From NCBI RefSeq assembly GCF_000314005.1, contig NZ_JH980292.1:4562121-4626120 (forward strand): 64,000 bases of DNA. Direction: 5' to 3'. Source of the stretch: Spirulina subsalsa PCC 9445 (GTDB taxonomy: Bacteria; Cyanobacteriota; Cyanobacteriia; Cyanobacteriales; Spirulinaceae). A program made the position numbers and the translations under genes. Position 1 is the stretch's first letter. Every line of letters begins with the position of its first letter. The notes beneath the pieces are model-generated. The model ran no database searches. It worked only from the letters and a program-made list of their open reading frames with translations, and was not told where the DNA came from. Positions 36,267 to 45,581 of the stretch are shown in pieces.

Positions 36267-36597
36267 AAGTTCTTCCTGCCATTAAGGACTTCTAGGGTGA
36301 GAATGATCTAGTCCAACTTTTTTACTGTCTGAGGGTTAAAACCTCTTTAAGGTTTGGGTCAGACATTCCCAATCTATGGATTGAGGTGCAATGCTGAGGG
36401 AGATAGATTGAACGGACTGCCAGACGAAATGACGATTCTAGGTTCAACCCCTGCCCAATTTTAGTGAGAATTCGGAGTTTGGCGCAATTTCCTTAGTATC
36501 TGCGTGAAATTGGCGGAATGCTAGGCTTGAAGGGGGTCACAGAAGACGATGCAGCTCAAGGCTTTATGAATTTTTGTGATTAATTCAGAAAAAAGGA
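36267..36597. other. Intergenic region upstream of the membrane paralogues
   Basis: About 330 bases without a convincing frame. It should include the minus-strand promoter for the gene at 36266. No tRNA, riboswitch or known small RNA was recognised. Confidence 0.4.
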
Positions 36598-36627
36598 AGC
36601 AGAGGCAAGGAATCCCTTGCCTCTGCT
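36598..36627 (-). terminator. Rho-independent terminator downstream of the DUF3747 gene
   Basis: AGCAGAGGCAAGG pairs perfectly with CCTTGCCTCTGCT around a 4-base loop. On the minus strand it is followed by TTCCTTTTTTCTG, so it fits termination of the gene ending at 36711. Confidence 0.75.
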
Positions 36628-36640
36628 GAGGGCTGTATGG

Positions 36641-36673
36641 TTGGGTTTCGCTCTTGCTGCACCCAACCTACAG
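36641..36673. repeat. GTAGGTTGGGT palindromic repeat, inverted copy
   Basis: TTGGGTTTCGCTCTTGCTGC then ACCCAACCTACAG, the reverse orientation of the family at 3795, 10052 and 10115. It sits between the terminator and the DUF3747 stop codon. Confidence 0.75.
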
Positions 36674-36710
36674 GATTGTGTGCAGCAAGAGCTATTTTCT
36701 CCAAATAGCG

Positions 36711-37481
36711 TTAGAAACGGGGAATGGGACGCTCGGAGGGGGGGACGGGAGGGGGGAGGGGTTGGGAACTGGGGGGCGATGGAGGGGGAGGAGGAGTGGG
36801 GGTGGTGGGAATGGGGGCGGGTGCGCCTGTAGAGGGGGGAGTAAAGATGATCTCTCGATCAACGGTGGGGGGTGGGGTGGTGTTGACGGGACGAGTGGGG
36901 GGGGGCGGTGGGGGGCTGGCGGTGTTGAGGGAGTCGGCGGTGAGGTAGACGTGGCCAAGGGTGCGACCGCCATAGGTGCGTTTGGTGAAGCGCCAACCGG
37001 GGTCAAGGTGGATTTTCAGGTAGCCTTCGGCGAGGCCTCGGGTGCGCCCAATTTCAATGGGGCGGGTGTTGGGTTCGCGGACGGAGGAGGCGACTAATAC
37101 GACTTCATCGCCCCGTTGAACGAGACGGAGAATGAAGCGCCAGCCATAGTCTTCGTTGCCAATGCGTAAGGAATAACCGTTGCTGTCGGTGCTGCGCTCA
37201 CAAATGCCTGTGAAGTCGAAGGTGAGGAATAGGGGGTCAATCAGGGTGGGATTGCTGCCGTATTCTCGCCAACAGGGTTGACGGTTGTTGAGTTGTTGAA
37301 TGACCAGTAGGTTGTATTGTCGGCGTTCTATACCGAAGGGGGTTGCGATCGCCACAAAACTATCTTGAGGGACTTCTACTTGCCCAAAGGGGGTACTTTG
37401 AGCGAGGGTAGGACTGCCCCACGGGAGCAGCAGCAGGCCACTGAGGGCGGCGGCTAGGGACTGAATGGGTTTGATCTTCAT
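36711..37481 (-). CDS. Exported DUF3747 domain protein
   Basis: A 256-residue exported protein. The signal peptide is MKIKPIQSLAAALSGLLLLP ending near TLAQS. Residues 30-180 match the cyanobacterial DUF3747 domain: FGQVEVPQDSFVAIATPFG, LLVIQQLNNRQPCW, PLFLTFDFTGICERSTDSNG and YSLRIGNEDYGWRF. The C-terminal 70 residues are Pro-rich low-complexity sequence. The family's function is unknown; DUF3747 proteins occur in S-layer or envelope settings. AGGAGG lies just before the ATG, supporting the start. The next gene in the direction of transcription is far away, and a terminator follows at 36598. Confidence 0.85.
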   Translation of the reverse strand: MKIKPIQSLAAALSGLLLLPWGSPTLAQSTPFGQVEVPQDSFVAIATPFGIERRQYNLLVIQQLNNRQPCWREYGSNPTLIDPLFLTFDFTGICERSTDSNGYSLRIGNEDYGWRFILRLVQRGDEVVLVASSVREPNTRPIEIGRTRGLAEGYLKIHLDPGWRFTKRTYGGRTLGHVYLTADSLNTASPPPPPPTRPVNTTPPPTVDREIIFTPPSTGAPAPIPTTPTPPPPPSPPSSQPLPPPVPPSERPIPRF

Positions 37482-37562
37482 AACGACCTCCTGTTATTGC
37501 CAGAATTGGGTTGAAAGATAGGGGCTAAGGCTGGATCTGGGGAATTTCTCTGGAAAAAGCCT

Positions 37563-38270
37563 CTAGTCTGAGGAATCAGGGTGGGCTTGTTGCCAAGCGT
37601 CCCAAAGATCGGGACGGCGATCGCGGGTTCGTTGTTGTTGTTGTTCTTTTTGCCAGGTCTCAATGTGGGCATGATTGCCAGAACGCAGAACCTCCGGCAC
37701 TTCCCAGCCTCGGAAGACCGGGGGGCGAGTATATTGGGGGTAATCTAATAATCCCTGCTCAAAACTCTCGAACTTGAGGGAAGCTTCTTTTCCAACGGTG
37801 CCAGGACGGAGACGAATTACGCCATTTAAAAGTGCCAAGGCCGGAATTTCGCCACAGGTTAACACAAAATCCCCCAGAGAAATTTCCCTTGTTACTAAAT
37901 GTTGCCGAACCCGCTCATCGACCCCTTCATAATGACCACAAATTAATAGTAACTGGTCGTAATTTTGGGCGAGGTCTTGTAAGATAGGCTGCTTGAGAGG
38001 TTCTCCTTGGGGGGACATTAAGATGACTTCCCGACGGGGTAAAATGGGCAAGGACTCAACCGCCGCGAACAAAGGTTCGGGTTTGAGCAACATTCCCACC
38101 CCGCCGCCATAGGGTTCATCATCCACCCGTCGGTGTTTGTCTTGGGTGAAATCCCGGGGGTTGGTCAGATACACTTGAGCAATCTGGCGAGCTAGGGCTT
38201 TGCCCAATAATCCACTTTGCAACGGGGAGGTGAAGAATTCAGGAAATAATGTGATCAGATCAAAGCGCAT
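37563..38270 (-). CDS. trmD: tRNA (guanine-N1)-methyltransferase
   Basis: TrmD makes m1G37 in tRNAs, preventing frameshifting. The 235-residue protein starts MRFDLITLFPEFF and has the SPOUT trefoil-knot motifs DDEPYGGGVGMLLKPEP, LLICGHYEGVDERV and SLGDFVLTCGEIPAL, followed by the C-terminal PPVFRGWEVPEVLRSGNHAHIE signature, split here around the substrate loop. These motifs are specific to TrmD. It lies 81 bases upstream of the DUF3747 gene on the same strand. The usual rpsP-rimM-trmD-rplS cluster is absent, as often in cyanobacteria. Confidence 0.95.
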   Translation of the reverse strand: MRFDLITLFPEFFTSPLQSGLLGKALARQIAQVYLTNPRDFTQDKHRRVDDEPYGGGVGMLLKPEPLFAAVESLPILPRREVILMSPQGEPLKQPILQDLAQNYDQLLLICGHYEGVDERVRQHLVTREISLGDFVLTCGEIPALALLNGVIRLRPGTVGKEASLKFESFEQGLLDYPQYTRPPVFRGWEVPEVLRSGNHAHIETWQKEQQQQRTRDRRPDLWDAWQQAHPDSSD

Positions 38271-38361
38271 GGGGAATTAAGCGTAGGGAGTTCACTTCTT
38301 TTGTCCGAAGCGGAACGAAAAAGCATTAAATTATATACTATGCCCAAACGCGATAGGATAT

Positions 38362-39228
38362 ATGCTGCAAATAGAGTCTCAAGTTTCAGGAACCCAGATG
38401 CCCAAACCCACAAAGACAGCTATTTTGGTGATTGGTGGCGCAGAGGATAAAGTGCATGGTAGAGAAATTCTGCACACTTTTTTCAATCGTTCCGGTGCGG
38501 CCGATGCAGTGATTGCCATAGTCCCCTCGGCATCTCGGGAACCTCTCTTGATCGGCGATCGCTATCGGCATATTTTCGAGGACATGGGAGCCAAGCGGCT
38601 GGAAATTATTGACATTCGTGAGCGTTCCCAAGCCGAAGATCCCAAGTACATGGAATTTTTAGAAGAATGTACAGGGGTTTTCCTAACCGGGGGGGATCAA
38701 CTCCGTCTCTGTGGACTGTTGGCAGAAACCCCGATTATGGAACGGATTCGCGATCGCGTCCAAAAAGGAGAAGTCACCCTAGCCGGAACCAGCGCCGGAG
38801 CCGCCGTCATGGGTCATCACATGATTGGCGGGGGAGGAAGTGGAGAATCCCCCAATCGCTCCTTAGTGGATATGGCAATGGGGTTAGGGATTATTCCCGA
38901 AGTCCTAGTAGACCAACATTTCCACAACCGTAACCGCATGGCGCGTTTATTGAGTGCGATCGCGATTCATCCCGATCGTCTAGGGGTGGGGATTGATGAA
39001 GACACCTGCGCCATGTTTGAACAAGATGGTTGGATTCAAGTGATGGGGAAAGGCACCGTCACCATTGTGGATGCTCAAGATTTGTCCTACACCAATCAAA
39101 TGGATGTCGGGGTAGCAGATCCCCTGAGTTTACACAGTTTGCGGCTACATATCCTCTGTCATGGCGATCGCTACCATCTCTATCAGCGCCATCCCCTCAC
39201 TCCCATGACTGACGAAAAATCCGCCTGA
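38362..39228 (+). CDS. cphB: Cyanophycinase
   Basis: CphB hydrolyses the nitrogen-storage polymer cyanophycin to beta-Asp-Arg dipeptides. This serine hydrolase of the S51 type is 288 residues long, with the nucleophile Ser144 in AGTSAGAAVMG, the start motif VIGGAEDKVHGREIL and the VPSASREP and LTGGDQLRL regions. AGGA precedes the ATG at 38362; a second in-frame ATG at 38398 would give a length nearer that of well-known homologues. It is directly followed by cphA, forming the usual cphBA pair with 257 bases between coding regions. Confidence 0.95.
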   Translation: MLQIESQVSGTQMPKPTKTAILVIGGAEDKVHGREILHTFFNRSGAADAVIAIVPSASREPLLIGDRYRHIFEDMGAKRLEIIDIRERSQAEDPKYMEFLEECTGVFLTGGDQLRLCGLLAETPIMERIRDRVQKGEVTLAGTSAGAAVMGHHMIGGGGSGESPNRSLVDMAMGLGIIPEVLVDQHFHNRNRMARLLSAIAIHPDRLGVGIDEDTCAMFEQDGWIQVMGKGTVTIVDAQDLSYTNQMDVGVADPLSLHSLRLHILCHGDRYHLYQRHPLTPMTDEKSA

Positions 39229-39485
39229 TCCCCTCCAGAGAGAACAGTCGTCAAACCCTGATCCGGCGAGCCATGAGCCAAGCACCCGGCCTATTTCCCC
39301 GGTTGACTCACCCTTGACCATTCACACTCCGACTGCACTCCACCCCCCCATCGCTGCCCTTTCACCCCTCCCCAGAGAACTTGGCAAACTGTTCATCTTG
39401 AACAGCTATGCCACTTTTCAAGGGGAGAAACTAGGGGTTGGCTTTACAGGCTCTACCCCTTCTGAACCCCCTAAATCAATCAGAT

Positions 39486-42110
39486 ATGAAAATTCTCAAA
39501 ACCCTAACCCTCAGAGGACCCAACTATTGGAGCATTCGCTATCACAAGCTGATTGTCATGCGCTTGGATTTAGAAGACCTCGATGAGCGTTACTCCAACC
39601 AAATCCCAGGGTTTTATGAAGGGCTAAACGACGTATTGCCCAGTCTCGTCGAACACTACTGTTCACCGGGCTACCGGGGTGGTTTTCTAGAACGGGTACG
39701 CGAGGGAACCTTAATGGGGCATATCATTGAACACGTTGCCCTAGAACTCCAAGAACTCGCCGGAATGCGCGTTGGCTTTGGTCGCACCCGAGAAACCGCC
39801 GAGCGAGGCGTGTATAATGTGGTTTTTGAATACATGGACGAACGAGCCGGACGCTACGCCGGACGCGCTGCCGTTCGTCTCTGTCAGAGCATCGTCGATA
39901 CCGGAACCTATCCCCGGGTCGAACTCGAACAAGACCTACAAGACCTCCGTGAACTCTGGTCAAACGCCTCCCTTGGCCCCAGCACCGAAACCATCATCAC
40001 CGAAGCCGACGAACGCAAAATTCCCTGGATTCAACTCAGTGCGCGAGCCATGTTGCAACTGGGTTATGGAGTCCACCAAAAACGGATTCAAGCCACCCTC
40101 AGCGACTATTCCAGCATTCTCGCCGTAGAATTGGCCTGTGACAAAGAAGGGACCAAAACCATTCTCCGCGATGCAGGAATTCCCGTCCCTCAAGGCACCG
40201 TGATTCAATATTTCGACGAACTCGAAGAAGCCATAGAAGATGTCGGGGGCTATCCCATCGTGATTAAACCCCTCGACGGCAACCACGGACGGGGCATCAC
40301 CATTGATATTAACAGTTGGGAAGAAGCCCAAGAAGCCTACGATCTCGCCAGTAATGCGGCTAAAACCCGCTCGGTCATTATTGAGCGCTACTATCGCGGC
40401 AGTGACCACCGGATTTTAGTCGTCAATGGGGAAGTCGTCGCCGTGGCCGAACGAGTCCCCGCCCACGTCACTGGAGACGGGCGCTCCACTATCAGCGAAT
40501 TAATTGATATTACCAACGAAGACCCCCGCCGGGGTGATGGTCATGATAATGTTTTAACCCGGATAACCCTTGACAAAACCGCCATTGATGTGCTTAAGCG
40601 GCAAGGTTATGATCTCGACTCCGTACTCCCAGAAGGGGAACGGGTGTTTTTGCGCGCCACCGCTAACTTGAGTACCGGGGGGATTGCCATTGACCGCACC
40701 GATGAAATTCACCCAGAAAATATTTGGTTAGCCAAACGGGTAGTGAAAAACATTGGTTTAGACATTGCAGGGATTGATGTTGTCACCTCAGATATTAGCA
40801 AACCCTTGCGAGAAACCGACGGCGTAGTAGTAGAAGTCAACGCCGCCCCCGGATTCCGGATGCACGCCGCCCCCAGTGTAGGTTTACCCCGCAATGTAGG
40901 CGGTGCGGTGTTAGATATGTTATTCCCCCCCGGCACCCCCAGTCGTATCCCGATTATTTCCATTACCGGAACCAACGGCAAAACCACCACCACCCGCCTG
41001 ATTGCCCATATCTTCCGTCAAACGGGCAAAGTGATCGGTTACACCACCACCGACGGGATTTATATTGGGGATTACCTCGTGGAAAAAGGCGACACCACCG
41101 GCCCCCAAAGCGCCCAGGTGATTTTACGCGACCCCACCGTAGAGGTGGCTGTGTTAGAAACGGCGCGGGGTGGGATTTTGCGCGCGGGTCTAGCCTTTGA
41201 TAGTTGTGATGTAGGGGTAGTTTTGAACGTGGCGGCCGACCATTTAGGCATCGGCGACATTGACACCATTGAACAGTTAACCTCCTTAAAGAGTGTTGTA
41301 GCTGAAGCGACTTCCCCTAATGGTTATGTGGTGTTAAACGCCGATGATGAACGGGTAGCAGGGATGGCGGAACGGGTGAAGGGGAAAATCGCTTATTTCT
41401 CCATGAATCCAGAGAATCCCGTCTTACAGGATCATTTACGCCGAGGTAGACTGGTAGCCGTATATGAAAATGGCTATCTGTCCATTTTGGAGGGGAGTTT
41501 AACCTTCCGCATTGAAGAGGCGAAAAATGTTCCCATTACCATGGGGGGGATGGCACCCTTTATGATTGCCAACGCTTTGGCGGCCTGTCTAGCGGCCTTT
41601 GCTCAGGGGGTGGATGTGGAGTTAATTCGCCAAGGCCTACGCACGTTTAATTTATCGGCCGAGAAAACCCCCGGACGGATGAATTTATTTGATTTGGGTC
41701 AATATCATGTTTTGTTGGATTATGCCCACAATCCGGCGAGTTATGAGGCGCTAGGTGGCTTTGTGAAGAATTGGCAGGGCGATCGCGTAGGCGTGATTGG
41801 CGGCCCAGGAGATCGACGGGATGAAGACTTGATCCAATTGGGTCGTCTTTCGGCGCAAATGTTTGATTACATGATCGTTAAGGAAGATTATGACCGTCGC
41901 GGTCGCAATTCTGGGGAAGTGGCTGATCTGATTATTAAAGGCATCCTGCAAGAAAATCCCGAAGCCCAGTATGACCGGATTTTGGATGAACAGGAAGCCA
42001 TTACCACCGGGTTTGAAAAGGTCAAGGATGGCGGTTTAGTGGTCATCCTGCCGGAAAGTGTCGGTGCAGCCATGAAGCGCATTGAGGCGGAACAAGCGAA
42101 GCAGGGTTAA
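39486..42110 (+). CDS. cphA: Cyanophycin synthetase
   Basis: CphA polymerises Asp and Arg, with ATP, into multi-L-arginyl-poly-L-aspartate. The 874-residue protein has an N-terminal domain (MKILKTLTLRGPNYWSI), an ATP-grasp domain (about 220-470: DKEGTKTILRDAGIPVPQGT, VVIKPLDGNHGRGITID-like) and a Mur ligase-like domain with ITGTNGKTTTTRLI near 495 and LLDYAHNPASYEAL. I chose ATG 39486 because MKILKTLTLRGPNYWSI is the conserved family start; an upstream ATG at 39438 adds 16 unlikely residues. With cphB it forms a dynamic nitrogen and carbon reserve, complementing PHB. A strong terminator follows. Confidence 0.96.
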   Translation: MKILKTLTLRGPNYWSIRYHKLIVMRLDLEDLDERYSNQIPGFYEGLNDVLPSLVEHYCSPGYRGGFLERVREGTLMGHIIEHVALELQELAGMRVGFGRTRETAERGVYNVVFEYMDERAGRYAGRAAVRLCQSIVDTGTYPRVELEQDLQDLRELWSNASLGPSTETIITEADERKIPWIQLSARAMLQLGYGVHQKRIQATLSDYSSILAVELACDKEGTKTILRDAGIPVPQGTVIQYFDELEEAIEDVGGYPIVIKPLDGNHGRGITIDINSWEEAQEAYDLASNAAKTRSVIIERYYRGSDHRILVVNGEVVAVAERVPAHVTGDGRSTISELIDITNEDPRRGDGHDNVLTRITLDKTAIDVLKRQGYDLDSVLPEGERVFLRATANLSTGGIAIDRTDEIHPENIWLAKRVVKNIGLDIAGIDVVTSDISKPLRETDGVVVEVNAAPGFRMHAAPSVGLPRNVGGAVLDMLFPPGTPSRIPIISITGTNGKTTTTRLIAHIFRQTGKVIGYTTTDGIYIGDYLVEKGDTTGPQSAQVILRDPTVEVAVLETARGGILRAGLAFDSCDVGVVLNVAADHLGIGDIDTIEQLTSLKSVVAEATSPNGYVVLNADDERVAGMAERVKGKIAYFSMNPENPVLQDHLRRGRLVAVYENGYLSILEGSLTFRIEEAKNVPITMGGMAPFMIANALAACLAAFAQGVDVELIRQGLRTFNLSAEKTPGRMNLFDLGQYHVLLDYAHNPASYEALGGFVKNWQGDRVGVIGGPGDRRDEDLIQLGRLSAQMFDYMIVKEDYDRRGRNSGEVADLIIKGILQENPEAQYDRILDEQEAITTGFEKVKDGGLVVILPESVGAAMKRIEAEQAKQG

Positions 42111-42133
42111 TCCTGAGTGAAGGGGAAAGAGCC

Positions 42134-42164
42134 AGAGGGGAAATGATGATTTCCCCTCTTTTTT
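42134..42164 (+). terminator. Rho-independent terminator after cphA
   Basis: AGAGGGGAAAT and ATTTCCCCTCT form an 11-bp perfect stem with a GATG loop, followed by TTTTT, 24 bases after the cphA stop. It separates cphA transcription from the accessory genes behind it. Confidence 0.88.
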
Positions 42165-42180
42165 GTTCCCTGTAGCCCCG

Positions 42181-42210
42181 TCGGTTGGGTGAAACGAAGT
42201 GTAACCCAAC
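42181..42210. repeat. Degenerate GGTTGGGT palindrome
   Basis: TCGGTTGGGTGAAACGAAGT then GTAACCCAAC: a divergent member of the repeat family at 3795 and elsewhere, in the gap between cphA and the HEPN-like gene. Confidence 0.55.
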
Positions 42211-42348
42211 ATTTGGCCTGCGGTCGAGGCTAATAGGGATGGGGTATTCTTGCTCCCATTCGATAAATTCAGTGAGTCCGATTTCATCTCCGATCTTTTT
42301 TGCTAAAATAACTGGTGGCTTTTAGACCGGGTAATATCTAAATTGGTT

Positions 42349-42798
42349 ATGGAAGATTTTGCTGGTGCATCCTTAGCCAGAAAAAAAGATGCTGAGACTC
42401 TATTAAATCTAGAAAACCACAATATCGCGGCTTTGCATTTGGGTGGTATTAGTATTGAGTGTCGTTTAAAGTCATTGCTCGCATCCTATCATAGCATTAG
42501 TGAATGGGATGAAAAAAGTCGCAGAAAGAAGGACTCTATGTTCAATCAGCAGATTAATAATCCGGGGCATAGTCTCACCACATCCCTACGTCATATGCCA
42601 GAATTATTCAAGTTGGCAAAATCAGATCAGCAACTTCTAAACCACCTAAATTGTTTGGTTTACCCTCTCGGTGCAACCTCTGTTGATTATATCAGTTTAC
42701 GTTATGTGGCTCAGGCATCACCTATTCAGGGGAATGAGTGGAAAAAGAGTTTTGATTATGTTTATGGTTGGCTAAAAAAGAATGAGTTCAGAATTTGA
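42349..42798 (+). CDS. HEPN-like domain protein
   Basis: A 149-residue all-helical protein. The segment HNIAALHLGGISIECRLKSL, split as AALHLGG and IECRLKSLL, resembles the AxxLxGxAxECxLKAL helix of HEPN proteins, and NPGHSLTTSLRHMPEL matches their second helix pair (xGHxLxxLL). The typical RNase motif R-x4-6-H is not clearly present, so it may be a non-catalytic partner or sensor. The final DYISLRYV resembles the conserved RY of the family. The ATG at 42349 is preferred over TTG 42343. Its TGA overlaps the ATG of the next gene (TGATG), strongly suggesting translational coupling. Recognition is by pattern only. Confidence 0.55.
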   Translation: MEDFAGASLARKKDAETLLNLENHNIAALHLGGISIECRLKSLLASYHSISEWDEKSRRKKDSMFNQQINNPGHSLTTSLRHMPELFKLAKSDQQLLNHLNCLVYPLGATSVDYISLRYVAQASPIQGNEWKKSFDYVYGWLKKNEFRI

Positions 42799-45425
42799 TG
42801 AATCCCTCAAAACTGCGTGAAGAACTGAAGCGTAAATTCTCCAATAATTTTCAACTGGATGTTGGAGAGGGTGGTTTTGTGTTGTTGACCGTGATCTCAG
42901 AAGTGTTTAACGGGAAGAGTAGATCCGAGCGATTACAGACAGTTGACCCCTTAATTCAAAAAGCTGATTTATCTGTTGGGCTCATTGAACTATACACCCC
43001 TGAAGAAGCAAGTGAACAGGGCATAGCACTATCAGATACAAACAGTGAAATTCCGACATCATGGCAAAAAGCTGTCGATATGTTGGCATCGGGCAAAACT
43101 GTTTCTGAGAAAAACAGTCATCAGGTTAAGCGTGTCGTATTTTATTCTTACAAGGGGGGAGTCGGCAGAACTACGGCATTAATCCAAACGGCTTTTCAAT
43201 TAATCCGTTCTGGTCAGCGCGTTGTTATTGTTGACATGGATGTTGAAGCACCGGGATTACATACTTTACTTCCTGCTCAAAAAGCCCCGTTAAAAGTAGG
43301 TTTAGTCGATTATTTATGGGAGCGCCAAACTTGTTTTTTAAATGAAGTTTATCAACCTCAAGTTGAGTTAGGGGGCGACGAGGGCATTATCTACAGCGTC
43401 ACCGATACACATTCTAAACGTCCTTTGTTCGTTGTACCTGCGGGGAATATTGGGCGGAGATATGTGCAGCGATTATCACTGTTGACCACTACACACCTTT
43501 TTGATCAGGCTGATGCTCCATGGTTGCAGTTTGAGCAGGAACTTTGGGAGCAGTTTCAACCTGACATCATGCTGATTGATGCACGAACAGGACTCAATGA
43601 ATGGGGCGGTTTCACGTTGTTAGGGCTGGCAGATGATATTTTTATCGTCTTATATCCTAGTGAACAAAATGCTGAAGGTGTTCGTTTTGTTAAAAACACT
43701 TTAAATGAACTAACTCGTGCTGATGTCAAATTGGTATTATCCCCTGTTCCTGAAGGTATCATCGGCACTAATTTAGTGGACAATATAAAACATTCTTTAG
43801 AGTTAACTAATGATCAGCAAAAAGAACTGATCCAAATTCCTTATCATCCTAATATTGCGGGTGTTACTCAGTTTCCGGTTGAGACGGCTTTGCCTTACTA
43901 CGCTCCCATTGCAAATTATTTACTAGAAAAAAATAGTGTATTAGAATCTGACGCACTAATTAGTTCATCTAACCGTTTAAATTTAGTAAGCTCTTTATCC
44001 TTTTCAGAACGTGATGCTGCTAGTATTTTAGATAATGATTTTGATAAAATTTTTCAAAAAACAACTGATTTTGACCGTTGCTTAGACGATGCTGTTTGGG
44101 TGATTCGAGGGCGGAAAGGTACAGGTAAGTCAACGCTCTATACTTTATTTACTCAGCATCGTGAAAATGCGGAAAAATATGCACGGGGTCGGCTAGAAAA
44201 TATAACCATATTGTCAGGCCACGGCAATAGTGACCAATTTAGACCCACAGGTGATGTTTTTGAGCAAATTGGTCAAAAAATTAATCAACAGAAAAAGGAT
44301 TGGTTATCGTTATGGCGGGCTTATGTTGTGGTTCAAATTTATCGTTCAATTCCTGAATTTATTGAAATATTGAAGCAGGCTAAATTTAAAAGTTTACTTT
44401 CTCGATTAAACTATAACTTTTCTCTAGATAAGTACAAAAATACTTGGGAAGCAAAACATACTCATAAACTGGTTGAATTTGTCACGAATGAAGATTTAAA
44501 TTCCTGTTGCCGAGATGCTTTGAGTTATTATAATCAGTCATTGAGTGAAGCGGCACAAAAAATCTGGTTACTTTATGATGATTTAGATCAGGATATTAAA
44601 GAAGGTAGTAATTGGCAACAAGAGGCCTTGGGCGGGCTGATGCGTCTGATTTACGATCTCAATAATCAAGGCTTATATCATATTCGTTTTAAAGTATTTT
44701 TGCGAGAGGATATCTGGAGTAATTTGATTTTCACGAATAAAAGTCATTTTGGTGAAGCACGGACTTTACTATTGCAGTGGGGAAAAATTGATTTTTTGCG
44801 TTTAGCTTATCGTTTAGCGATTGGCGGGTCTATCGATTTCAAAATGCTTTCTAACCGTGTTTTGCCTCTGGCAGATAGTGAGATTGATGAAGCCAGTGAA
44901 GATGCTTTACGTCAAGCATTAGCGCCCTTATGGGGTTTGAAGGTTGAAAAGGGCAAAAATGCTTATGTGTCTCAATGGGTGTATTCCCGGTTAACTGATG
45001 CCAGTAACAACACTTATCCGCGTTCTTTAACTATTTTACTCAATAAAGCCAGAGAGGTAGAGTTAGCGGCACAAAACAAAAATGTAGCGAGTAATCGTTT
45101 ATTGGGTTGGAAGTCTTTAACTGAGGGTTTAGAGGCTGCTTCTCAGGAACGGTGCGATGCGATCAAAAATGAATATCCAGAATTCTTAGAATTTTTTGAG
45201 AGTATGAATAAATTAAGTTCTTTGTTTAAGGAGGAGGATTTAGAGCTATTATGGCGCGATACTGTGGCGAATCAGTCTAATTTGTCTTTCGAGAATTTCT
45301 TAAAAAGATTGCAGCAAATTGGTTTGATAGCTGAACGAAAGGATAAAAAGCGTTATGACTATGCTGTGGCTGATTTATATGTTTATGGGTTTGGCGTTAA
45401 GCGGAGACAGGGGCAGCGAAAATAA
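42798..45425 (+). CDS. BolA-like/KGGVGR ParA-like ATPase/P-loop ATPase fusion
   Basis: An 875-residue protein with three recognisable parts. Residues about 5-72 resemble BolA/IbaG: LREELKRKFSNNFQLDV, EVFNGKSRSERLQTVDPLIQ and IELYTPEEA align with IbaG's [20 protein letters not shown] and IKAYTPAEW. Residues 113-375 are a ParA/MinD-like domain with the variant P-loop YKGGVGRTTA (119-126) and VIVDMDVEAPGLH. Residues 425-875 hold a second P-loop ATPase (GRKGTGKST at 438-446, Walker B-like LLYDDLD at 591-597), perhaps of the Sll1717 group. Such KGGVGR-type ATPases occur mainly in predicted defence or signalling loci. It is coupled to the HEPN-like gene; the function is not established. Confidence 0.7.
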   Translation: MNPSKLREELKRKFSNNFQLDVGEGGFVLLTVISEVFNGKSRSERLQTVDPLIQKADLSVGLIELYTPEEASEQGIALSDTNSEIPTSWQKAVDMLASGKTVSEKNSHQVKRVVFYSYKGGVGRTTALIQTAFQLIRSGQRVVIVDMDVEAPGLHTLLPAQKAPLKVGLVDYLWERQTCFLNEVYQPQVELGGDEGIIYSVTDTHSKRPLFVVPAGNIGRRYVQRLSLLTTTHLFDQADAPWLQFEQELWEQFQPDIMLIDARTGLNEWGGFTLLGLADDIFIVLYPSEQNAEGVRFVKNTLNELTRADVKLVLSPVPEGIIGTNLVDNIKHSLELTNDQQKELIQIPYHPNIAGVTQFPVETALPYYAPIANYLLEKNSVLESDALISSSNRLNLVSSLSFSERDAASILDNDFDKIFQKTTDFDRCLDDAVWVIRGRKGTGKSTLYTLFTQHRENAEKYARGRLENITILSGHGNSDQFRPTGDVFEQIGQKINQQKKDWLSLWRAYVVVQIYRSIPEFIEILKQAKFKSLLSRLNYNFSLDKYKNTWEAKHTHKLVEFVTNEDLNSCCRDALSYYNQSLSEAAQKIWLLYDDLDQDIKEGSNWQQEALGGLMRLIYDLNNQGLYHIRFKVFLREDIWSNLIFTNKSHFGEARTLLLQWGKIDFLRLAYRLAIGGSIDFKMLSNRVLPLADSEIDEASEDALRQALAPLWGLKVEKGKNAYVSQWVYSRLTDASNNTYPRSLTILLNKAREVELAAQNKNVASNRLLGWKSLTEGLEAASQERCDAIKNEYPEFLEFFESMNKLSSLFKEEDLELLWRDTVANQSNLSFENFLKRLQQIGLIAERKDKKRYDYAVADLYVYGFGVKRRQGQRK

Positions 45426-45429
45426 TTAG

Positions 45430-45567
45430 GGTCTGCTGAATATACATCTAAGCCATATTAAATGGGACTTTCAGCTTTTTCAAGAGCGAGAAAGTGCAAG
45501 GTTTCAAGAATTAAGATTAGATAAATTTTCAGCAGTTCATAAATACCGATTCAATACTTCTGATTAA
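45430..45567 (+). pseudogene. Possible 3' fragment of an unidentified gene
   Basis: After the ATPase stop a frame without a start codon reads 45 residues (KWDFQLFQERESARFQELRL...) to a TAA at 45565. The amino-acid composition looks protein-like. TAGGGTCTGCTGAATA at 45427-45442 and TTTTCAGCAG at about 45526-45536 form inverted ends, so it may instead be a small IS relic. The call is weak. Confidence 0.25.
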
Positions 45568-45581
45568 ATATTCGTTTTTTC

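Noticed and set aside
36440-36455. GGTTCAACCC resembling a tRNA T-arm
   Set aside because: No acceptor stem or anticodon arm can be built around it.
36654-37097. Gly-rich plus-strand frame opposite the DUF3747 gene
   Set aside because: Shadow of the Pro-rich C-terminus of the minus-strand gene.
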